Shown here in pieces: positions 13,351-19,500 of a DNA stretch of 19,500 bases. Position numbers and translations under genes: made by a program. The first letter of the stretch is position 1. The number at the start of each line of letters is the position of its first letter. The stretch is from Bacteroidaceae bacterium (GTDB lineage: Bacteria > Bacteroidota > Bacteroidia > Bacteroidales > Bacteroidaceae). The DNA is taken from positions 1 to 19,500 of the forward strand of contig JAGBYN010000049.1 of NCBI GenBank assembly GCA_017628775.1, written 5' to 3'. The notes beneath the pieces were generated by a model, which ran no database searches, was not told the origin of the DNA, and saw only the letters and a list, made by a program, of their open reading frames with translations.

Positions 13351-15384
13351 ATGAGCTTACCAAATTCTTCTTTGCCTCAAGGCGAAAATAAGCCCAAGAT
13401 GCCTCGTTTTAACCTGAATTGGCTTTATATCCTTGTGATTGCAGGTTTAGCGTACATGCTTTATCAAGGTGATGGTTCATCAAGCAGCATTGATAAGGAG
13501 GTGACCTATTCGGAATTTAAGCAATACATTAAGGACGGCTATTCCAATGATATTGTTGTGAATAAAACGGACGGTGTTGTTGTTGCTGTTGTACAAGGAA
13601 AATATATTCAAAAAGTATTTAATTCAAATACAGAACGCACTGGTAAACACCCAACGATTACGGCTCGGTATCCGAGCGCTGATAAGGTTGATGGATATTT
13701 AGAGCAAATCAATTATGCAGGTAAACTTAAGTATGAAGAAAGTAATGGTTTCTTTATGAGTTTGCTGGGCAGTCTGCTTCCCATCTTTTTGCTTGTTGGC
13801 TTGTGGTATTTAATTATGCGCCGTGTGAGCGGAGGCGGTGGTGCCTCGGGTGGCGGTATTTTTAGTGTAGGCAAAAGCCGCGCTCAGCTTTTTGACAAAG
13901 GTTCAGCCGAAAAGCACATTACTTTTGATGATGTGGCTGGCCAAGAAGGTCCCAAGCAAGAAGTGAAGGAAATAGTAGATTTTTTAAAGAATCCCCAGAA
14001 GTACACGGAACTTGGTGGTAAAATTCCCAAGGGCGCTTTACTTGTTGGTCCTCCGGGTACGGGAAAAACACTTTTGGCCAAGGCGGTTGCAGGCGAAGCT
14101 GATGTTCCATTCTTCTCATTAGCAGGTAGCGATTTTGTAGAAATGTTTGTGGGTGTCGGTGCTAGTCGCGTGCGCGATTTGTTTGCCAAGGCTAAGGTGA
14201 AAGCTCCTTGTATAATATTCATTGATGAAATTGATGCTATCGGTAAGGCCAGAGGTAAAAACCCCTCATTTAATCAAAATGACGAACGTGAAAGCACTTT
14301 AAATCAGCTTCTCACCGAGATGGATGGATTTGGCAATAATTCGGGTGTGATCATTCTTGCTGCAACCAACCGCGTTGAGATTCTTGATGAAGCCCTTCTT
14401 CGTGCTGGACGTTTTGATCGTCAAATCCATGTAGAACTTCCTGATTTGCAAGAGCGTATTGCTATATTTGGCGTACATTTGCGTCCATTGAAAAAAGAAG
14501 AAAATTTAGATATTGACTTCTTGGCGCGTCAAACGCCTGGCTTCTCAGGAGCAGACATTGCTAACGTATGTAATGAAGCGGCGCTCATTGCGGCACGTCA
14601 CAATAAGAACGTGGTGTCGAAGCAGGATTTCCTGGATGCGGTTGACCGAATCATTGGCGGTTTGGAAAAGAAAACGCGTGTGATGACGCTCAACGAGAAG
14701 CGTACTATCGCTATTCACGAAGCTGGCCATGCCAGTGTGTCATGGCTTCTTGAACATGCTAACCCCTTGGTTAAGGTAACAATCGTGCCGCGCGGACAAG
14801 CTTTAGGTGCCGCTTGGTATCTTCCAGAAGAGCGAACGATAACCACCAAGAATCAAATGCTTGATGAGCTTTGTGCAACATTAGGCGGTCGAGCTGCCGA
14901 AGAACTCTTTACGGGCAACATCTCTTCAGGAGCGTTAAACGACCTTGAGACGGTCACAAAACGAGCTTATGGCATGGTGGCTTATTTAGGCATGAGCGAT
15001 TCGTTGTACAACCTCTGCTATTACAACAATCAAGAATACGGCTTCACCAAACCATATTCAGAGCGCACGTCTGAAAAAATTGATGAAGAGGTTAGAAAAC
15101 TCATTAACGAACAATACGAGCGTGCTAAAAAGATATTGACTGAAAACGCTGATAAGCACAAGGCTTTAGCTCAAAAACTTTGCGAAAAGGAAGTTATTTT
15201 CAGCGACGATGTTGAAGCCATCTTCGGCAAGCGACCTTGGAAGAGCAGAGCTGACGAGATTTTAGAAGCTCAGGCGCCCACAGAGGAAGAACAACCCATT
15301 ACAGAGCGCACAGACGAACTGGAAGCCGTGAAGCAACTCATTGAAGCTGAGCGCCAGCAAGGTTCTGAAAATAGTAATTCATAA
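13351..15384 (+). CDS. ftsH: ATP-dependent zinc metalloprotease FtsH
   Basis: The 677-residue membrane AAA+ protease has a first membrane helix at about 22-38, a periplasmic domain to about 130 and a second helix at about 134-156, then a Gly-rich linker (GGGGASGGG). The AAA module has Walker A GPPGTGKT (233-240), Walker [10 protein letters not shown] (287-295) and the second-region motif ATNR...RAGRFDR. The protease has HEAGH (456-460) and the third zinc ligand D531 in GALNDLE. It degrades misfolded membrane proteins and regulators. The C-terminal tail is acidic and Gln/Glu-rich, as often seen. It is the middle gene of the operon, 29 bases before cdsA. Confidence 0.97.
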   Translation: MSLPNSSLPQGENKPKMPRFNLNWLYILVIAGLAYMLYQGDGSSSSIDKEVTYSEFKQYIKDGYSNDIVVNKTDGVVVAVVQGKYIQKVFNSNTERTGKHPTITARYPSADKVDGYLEQINYAGKLKYEESNGFFMSLLGSLLPIFLLVGLWYLIMRRVSGGGGASGGGIFSVGKSRAQLFDKGSAEKHITFDDVAGQEGPKQEVKEIVDFLKNPQKYTELGGKIPKGALLVGPPGTGKTLLAKAVAGEADVPFFSLAGSDFVEMFVGVGASRVRDLFAKAKVKAPCIIFIDEIDAIGKARGKNPSFNQNDERESTLNQLLTEMDGFGNNSGVIILAATNRVEILDEALLRAGRFDRQIHVELPDLQERIAIFGVHLRPLKKEENLDIDFLARQTPGFSGADIANVCNEAALIAARHNKNVVSKQDFLDAVDRIIGGLEKKTRVMTLNEKRTIAIHEAGHASVSWLLEHANPLVKVTIVPRGQALGAAWYLPEERTITTKNQMLDELCATLGGRAAEELFTGNISSGALNDLETVTKRAYGMVAYLGMSDSLYNLCYYNNQEYGFTKPYSERTSEKIDEEVRKLINEQYERAKKILTENADKHKALAQKLCEKEVIFSDDVEAIFGKRPWKSRADEILEAQAPTEEEQPITERTDELEAVKQLIEAERQQGSENSNS

Positions 15385-15413
15385 GAACGTATGTTATTGT
15401 AAGATTAAAATTT

Positions 15414-16262
15414 ATGAGAAATTTCATTATACGCACAATCACGGGATTGCTCTTTGCTGGTGTGCTGGTGTTTTGCATTATTCACTCCCCTTTCACGCTA
15501 ATTGCACTCTTTAGTGTGGTTTGTGCTTTAACTATCTTTGAATTTTCATCCTTAGTTAACAAACACGCCAACGCTTCGGTGAATGCACTTATTAGTTCTG
15601 TGGCTGGTTTTTATTTGGTGTGTGCCGTAGGCGGTTTGGCTTTAGGTTACACATCAGCCAAGGAGCTTGCACCTTACTTACTGACAATGATTTATTTGTT
15701 GATCAGCGAACTGTATCGTCGTGCAGAAAATCCACTTAAAAATTGGGCCTATGCCTTTGCTTCGCAAATTTATATAGCTTTGCCTTTTTCTTTATTGATC
15801 ATTACTGGCGTAAGCTACGATGCTTACAATGACATGATTCAATATGAATGGATTATGCCCATGTCGGTGTTTGTATTTCTATGGTTGAGCGATTCTGGTG
15901 CTTACCTTTGCGGTTCGTTATTAAGTCGCTATTTCCCCGCTAAGTTATTTCCGCGTGTGTCGCCCGCAAAATCATGGGTAGGTAGTATCGGTGGATGTTT
16001 GTTATGTGTGCTCAGTGCTGTAGCTATTCACCACTATTTCCCACAAATGATGAATTTGTGGCAATGGATAGGTATGGCGGTTGTGGTTTGCGTCTCAGGC
16101 ACGTATGGTGACTTAATTGAAAGCCTTTTAAAGCGCCAATTAGGCATTAAGGACAGCGGACATATTCTCCCAGGCCATGGAGGTTTTCTTGATCGCTTTG
16201 ATTCGTCGTTATTGGCAATTCCATCGGTTGTTATTTATCTTTATTGCATTAACGTATTTTAA
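15414..16262 (+). CDS. cdsA: Phosphatidate cytidylyltransferase
   Basis: The 282-residue polytopic membrane enzyme makes CDP-diacylglycerol from CTP and phosphatidate, the branch point of phospholipid synthesis. The CdsA signature occupies about residues 230-263 (YGDLIESLLKR, GIKDSGHILPGHGGFLDRFDS). Earlier family motifs LSDSGAY (158-164) and RVSPAKSWVG (181-190) are also present. About eight hydrophobic segments are visible. It is the last gene of the rsfS-ftsH-cdsA operon and is followed 14 bases later by a hairpin terminator. Confidence 0.95.
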   Translation: MRNFIIRTITGLLFAGVLVFCIIHSPFTLIALFSVVCALTIFEFSSLVNKHANASVNALISSVAGFYLVCAVGGLALGYTSAKELAPYLLTMIYLLISELYRRAENPLKNWAYAFASQIYIALPFSLLIITGVSYDAYNDMIQYEWIMPMSVFVFLWLSDSGAYLCGSLLSRYFPAKLFPRVSPAKSWVGSIGGCLLCVLSAVAIHHYFPQMMNLWQWIGMAVVVCVSGTYGDLIESLLKRQLGIKDSGHILPGHGGFLDRFDSSLLAIPSVVIYLYCINVF

Positions 16263-16276
16263 TTTGTACTTATTTT

Positions 16277-16310
16277 ATGAGGGGATGCCGAATGTAAAGC
16301 ATCTCCTCAT
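16277..16310 (+). terminator. Terminator of the rsfS-ftsH-cdsA operon
   Basis: ATGAGGGGATGC (16277-16288) pairs with GCATCTCCTCAT (16299-16310) with one G-U, around a 10-base loop. The downstream tract TATTATTTATA is only partly T-rich. Confidence 0.8.
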
Positions 16311-16517
16311 TATTATTTATATATGGTTAGTTTAACTCATCTATTCAGGGTTAAGGTATTCGCGTATTAACTATTGTTAAATAAAAGCACTTATGAGCAT
16401 AAGCATTATTGTTAGTCAAGTTTATCAAAACAAATCATGAGGCTTTGAAAAGCACTCTAAAAGTATAAAAATCTGTATTTTATCGTTGGTTTTAGCTTTA
16501 TCTTCACTTTTTTTTTC

Positions 16518-16525
16518 TAATTTTG
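16518..16525 (+). promoter_or_regulatory. -7 element of the glycogen synthase gene
   Basis: TAATTTTG fits TAnnTTTG perfectly and would give transcription from about 16532, 20 bases before the ATG. No good TTTG is placed about 20 bases upstream. The rest of the 241-base spacer (16311-16551) shows only a short dyad, CTTAT/ATAAG (16390-16403). Confidence 0.6.
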
Positions 16526-16551
16526 TGGCGAATTAAACACAAATAACTTTA

Positions 16552-18225
16552 ATGACTACAACTAAACACATTCCCACAATTATTTTTGAAACCAGTTGGG
16601 AAGTTTGTAATAAGGTGGGTGGTATCTACACTGTACTCTCTTCGCGTGCTAAAACGCTTCAAGATACCCACACCGACAAAGTATTTTTTATAGGCCCCGA
16701 TGTGTGGCAGGAAAAAGAAAATCAACTTTTTAAGGAAAACAAGCGACTTCTTACGAAATGGAAGAAAGCAGCTGCTGATGCAGGCATCAACGTGCGTATC
16801 GGACGTTGGAACGTACCTGGTCAGCCTATTGCTGTTCTTGTAGATTTCCAACCATTCTTTGAACTTAAGAATGAAATCTATGCAGAAGCTTGGAATGAAT
16901 TTCATGTTGATTCTTTGCATGCTTATGGCGATTACGATGAAGCTTCAATGTTCTCTTATGCCGCAGGTCGCTTTGTGCAAGCCGTTGTTGAAGCAGGATT
17001 ATTGAAAGGTGAAAGCATCGTATATCAAGCGCATGAGTGGATGTCAGGATTAGGCATGTTGTTCTTAAAGAAAGCATGTGCTGATGTTGCGACGATTTTC
17101 ACCACACACGCTACAAGTATCGGCCGTTCTATAGCGGGTAATAACAAGTTGCTTTACAAGTATTTCGGTGGTTATAATGGCGACCAAATGGCTGCTGAGC
17201 TTTCAATGGAAGCGAAGCATAGCATTGAAAAGCAAAGTGCGCATCGTGCAGATTGCTTCACAACCGTAAGCACCTTCACTGACCAGGAATGCAAGCAATT
17301 GCTTGACAAGCCAGCTGACGTGGTACTCCCTAATGGCTTTGAAAACGATTTCGTGCCTCAAGGTGCAGCATTCACTAAGAAGCGTAAGGAAGCACGTAAG
17401 TGCATTCTCAACGTTGCGAGCCAGCTTATTGGCGAAGTTTTGAGCGACGACACACTTATTGTAAGTACATCAGGACGTAATGACTTCCGTTGCAAGGGTT
17501 TTGATGTTTATCTTGAAGCCTTGGCACAACTAAACGCACGCATGAAAAACTTAGCAGGATGCGAAGACGATGTTGTATCAAGCAAAGTGTTAGCGCTTAT
17601 TGAAGTGCCTTGTTGGATGAAAGAACCCCGCCAAGACCTTGTTGAACGTTTGAATGCAAAAGCAAAAAATATTGGCGAAGGACTTCCCAATCCAATGATT
17701 ACACACGATCTTTTCAATCTCAACGAAGATCGTATTTTGTGCTTAATCAAAAATCTTGGTTTGTGGAACACGAAGAATGATCCCGTCAAGGTGGTTCTCG
17801 TGCCTTGCTATCTAGAAGGCAATGACGGCATCTTTAATATGCCCTACTATGACCTTCTTACTGCCAACGACCTTTGCATCTATCCTTCATATTATGAGCC
17901 ATGGGGCTACACACCACTCGAAAGCTGTGCGTTCAAAGCTCCCTGTATCACGACCGACCTCTCTGGCTTTGGTCAGTGGGTAAATGATGTGCTTGGCTAC
18001 CAAGGCGAACTCTCTGATGGTGTTAAGGTGATTCATCGCGATGACGACAACTACTTCGAAGTGGCACGCGAAATCTGCGAAACCATTGAAATGATGACAC
18101 AAATGCCTAAGGCATCGCGCACTGCTATTTGCAAAAAAGCTGCCGCACTTGCAGATAAAGCTCAATGGAAGAACTTTATCAAGCACTACTACGAAGCCTA
18201 CGACTTCGCTTTGAAAAACAAGTAA
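16552..18225 (+). CDS. GT3-type (eukaryotic-like) glycogen synthase
   Basis: The 557-residue GT-B glycosyltransferase resembles eukaryotic glycogen synthase (GT3) more than bacterial GlgA (GT5). Motifs are the N-terminal donor/acceptor loop EVCNKVGGIYTVLSSRA (17-33), HEWMSG (161-166), TTHATSIGR (184-192), and SGRNDFRCKGFD (307-318), where the arginine/lysine bind the sugar nucleotide phosphate. The C-terminal EPWGYTPLESCAF lies around 447-459. It elongates alpha-1,4-glucan; GT3 enzymes usually use UDP-glucose, though donor choice cannot be read here. It lacks the long regulatory ends of eukaryotic enzymes. The phosphorylase gene follows after 131 bases, so synthesis and breakdown of glycogen are linked. 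Confidence 0.92.
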   Translation: MTTTKHIPTIIFETSWEVCNKVGGIYTVLSSRAKTLQDTHTDKVFFIGPDVWQEKENQLFKENKRLLTKWKKAAADAGINVRIGRWNVPGQPIAVLVDFQPFFELKNEIYAEAWNEFHVDSLHAYGDYDEASMFSYAAGRFVQAVVEAGLLKGESIVYQAHEWMSGLGMLFLKKACADVATIFTTHATSIGRSIAGNNKLLYKYFGGYNGDQMAAELSMEAKHSIEKQSAHRADCFTTVSTFTDQECKQLLDKPADVVLPNGFENDFVPQGAAFTKKRKEARKCILNVASQLIGEVLSDDTLIVSTSGRNDFRCKGFDVYLEALAQLNARMKNLAGCEDDVVSSKVLALIEVPCWMKEPRQDLVERLNAKAKNIGEGLPNPMITHDLFNLNEDRILCLIKNLGLWNTKNDPVKVVLVPCYLEGNDGIFNMPYYDLLTANDLCIYPSYYEPWGYTPLESCAFKAPCITTDLSGFGQWVNDVLGYQGELSDGVKVIHRDDDNYFEVAREICETIEMMTQMPKASRTAICKKAAALADKAQWKNFIKHYYEAYDFALKNK

Positions 18226-18356
18226 AGATTAGCTAGGGATTAAGGGGGATATAAGTGATCCGTAATTCTGCCGACTTTAAGAATTATAAAGACCTTAAAG
18301 ACCTTTTCCCGCCTCTCAATAATAGAAACAATTTTTATTGATCAATAAAAAACAAC
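18226..18356 (+). promoter_or_regulatory. Leader of the phosphorylase gene with direct repeat and palindrome
   Basis: The spacer holds AAAGACCTT twice in tandem (18288-18296, 18297-18305) and a perfect 20-bp palindrome (18332-18351, TTTTTATTGATCAATAAAAA) ending five bases before the ATG. TAATTCTG (18263-18270) is one base from the -7 consensus. No terminator follows the synthase gene. It may be an internal regulated promoter or a translation-control site. Confidence 0.45.
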
Positions 18357-19500
18357 ATGAAAGTAAAACTTAGCAACTCTAATCAGCCTTCATGGAAGAT
18401 GGTGAGCGTTAAGAGCCACCTCCCTAAAGAGCTGAACGTTCTTGACGAAATTGCCCACAACCTTTGGTGGTCATGGAATCAAGAAGCTGTTGAACTCTTC
18501 GACAGCATCGACCACAAGCTTTGGCACAAGTGTGGTAAGAACCCCGTAGAACTTCTCGCTCGCGTTTCTTACGAACGCCTCGAAGAACTTGCAGCTGACA
18601 AGGTAATGCTCGCTGCTATCGAGAAGGTTTACAAAAACTTCCGTGCATATATGGACGTGAAGCCTAACGCAAAGCGTGCAAGCGTGGCTTACTTCTGCAT
18701 GGAATACGGTCTCAACTCAGTACTCAAGATTTATTCTGGTGGCCTCGGTGTACTCGCAGGTGACTACATCAAGGAAGCATCTGACTCTAACGTTGATATG
18801 TGTGCAGTTGGTTTCCTTTATCGTCACGGCTACTTCACTCAGACACTCTCAATGGAAGGTCAGCAAATCGCTAACTACGACGCTCAAAACTTTGACCGTC
18901 TCCCCATTGAAAAGGAACTCGATAAGGACGGCAACCAAGTTGTTGTTGCTGTACCCTACCCTGGCTACACTGTATATGCAAGCGTATGGCGCGTTAACGT
19001 AGGTCGTGTAAAGCTCTACCTCCTCGACACCGACAACGGCATGAACTCACAATTTGATGCGGGCATCACTTCTGCGCTCTATGGTGGCGACTGGGAAAAC
19101 CGTATCAAGCAGGAATACCTCCTCGGTGTGGGTGGTATGTTGATGCTTCAAAAGCTCGGCATCACTAAGGACGTTTACCATTGCAACGAAGGTCACGCAG
19201 CACTCTGTAATGCACAACGCCTCGTTGACTATGTTGCAACAGGTCTTTCTTTCGGTGAAGCGCTCGAACTTGTTAAGGCTTCTTCGCTCTACACCGTTCA
19301 CACTCCCGTACCTGCTGGTCACGACTACTTCGAAGAAGGCCTCTTCCGCAAGTACATGGATTCATTCTCTGGTAAGCTCGGCATCTCTTGGGACGACTTC
19401 ATGGGCCTCGGCCGTATGAACCCCGAAGACAAGAACGAAAAGTTCTCAATGTCAGTATTCTGCTGTAAGACATGTCAGGAAATCAACGGTGTGAGCTGGC
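18357..19500 (+). CDS. glgP: Alpha-glucan (glycogen) phosphorylase, 5' part
   Basis: The first 381 codons are present; the frame runs open through the right edge. The N-terminal region [18 protein letters not shown] (35-52) is the module that precedes the catalytic domain in the short GT35 alpha-glucan phosphorylases. AYFCMEYGL (111-119), [11 protein letters not shown] (126-136), [20 protein letters not shown] (241-260), HCNEGHAAL (275-283) and [12 protein letters not shown] (314-325) are hallmarks of that family. The enzyme releases glucose-1-phosphate from glycogen using pyridoxal phosphate; the lysine that binds the cofactor would lie beyond the window. Codon use is strongly biased (CTC, TTC, AAC, GAC), pointing to high expression. 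The ATG at 18357 follows an AT-rich palindrome. Confidence 0.93.
   Translation, partial: MKVKLSNSNQPSWKMVSVKSHLPKELNVLDEIAHNLWWSWNQEAVELFDSIDHKLWHKCGKNPVELLARVSYERLEELAADKVMLAAIEKVYKNFRAYMDVKPNAKRASVAYFCMEYGLNSVLKIYSGGLGVLAGDYIKEASDSNVDMCAVGFLYRHGYFTQTLSMEGQQIANYDAQNFDRLPIEKELDKDGNQVVVAVPYPGYTVYASVWRVNVGRVKLYLLDTDNGMNSQFDAGITSALYGGDWENRIKQEYLLGVGGMLMLQKLGITKDVYHCNEGHAALCNAQRLVDYVATGLSFGEALELVKASSLYTVHTPVPAGHDYFEEGLFRKYMDSFSGKLGISWDDFMGLGRMNPEDKNEKFSMSVFCCKTCQEINGVSW

Noticed and set aside
16549..16920. 123-codon open frame on the - strand
   Set aside because: It is antisense to the start of the GT3 glycogen synthase, whose motifs are intact.
18676..19002. 108-codon open frame on the + strand in another frame
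   Set aside because: It overlaps the phosphorylase, whose own frame is open and carries family motifs.

Overview
The window looks like a chromosomal segment of a Bacteroidales bacterium, most likely a Prevotellaceae relative. The evidence is moderately low GC with very AT-rich spacers, promoters of the Bacteroidetes type (TAnnTTTG at -7, sometimes with TTTG about 20 nt upstream), mostly no Shine-Dalgarno sequences, and gene orders I associate with this group (rsfS-ftsH-cdsA; RseC-like gene-rnfBCDGEA; GT3 glycogen synthase beside alpha-glucan phosphorylase). No ribosomal RNA, tRNA, transposase, phage gene or CRISPR array was found.

Layout. Positions 2-520 hold the 3' part of a GGGtGRT-family gene and its terminator. 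About 507 bp downstream, a degenerate second copy of that gene's last codons and terminator appears (about 1003-1084); between the copies sits an orphan 89-residue membrane-protein ORF (696-965). Next is a small arsenic-type locus on the + strand: an ArsR regulator (1204-1530), a membrane 4Fe-4S protein (1595-2227) and a thioredoxin-type arsenate reductase (2273-2692). Near-identical dyads overlap the -7 boxes in front of the regulator and of the Fe-S gene. A strong bidirectional terminator (2790-2828) separates this locus from the Rnf operon, which reads on the - strand from 8443 to 2863: a compact RseC-like protein, then RnfB, RnfC, RnfD, RnfG, RnfE and RnfA. Rnf is a membrane complex coupling ferredoxin:NAD+ electron transfer to ion pumping.

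An 809-bp non-coding, AT-rich spacer (8444-9252) follows. It holds the rnf promoter, a 132-bp unit bounded by 21-bp inverted repeats, three 21-bp tandem repeats, and the promoter and leader hairpin of a small cysteine-motif protein (9253-9462). After another bidirectional terminator comes a - strand group, tex-tadA-yraN (12756 to 9705), concerned with nucleic acids and translation. It diverges from the + strand operon rsfS-ftsH-cdsA (12979-16262), covering ribosome silencing, membrane proteolysis and CDP-diacylglycerol synthesis. The window ends with glycogen metabolism: a GT3 glycogen synthase (16552-18225) and the first 381 codons of an alpha-glucan phosphorylase (18357 to the edge).

Most of the content is well-known housekeeping and energy metabolism. 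The parts that existing families do not explain are the duplicated gene-tail/terminator flanking an orphan ORF, the minimal RseC-like protein heading the rnf operon, the small CxxCxxCxxxC protein, and the repeats in the long spacer. I see no clear evidence for an entirely new multi-gene system.
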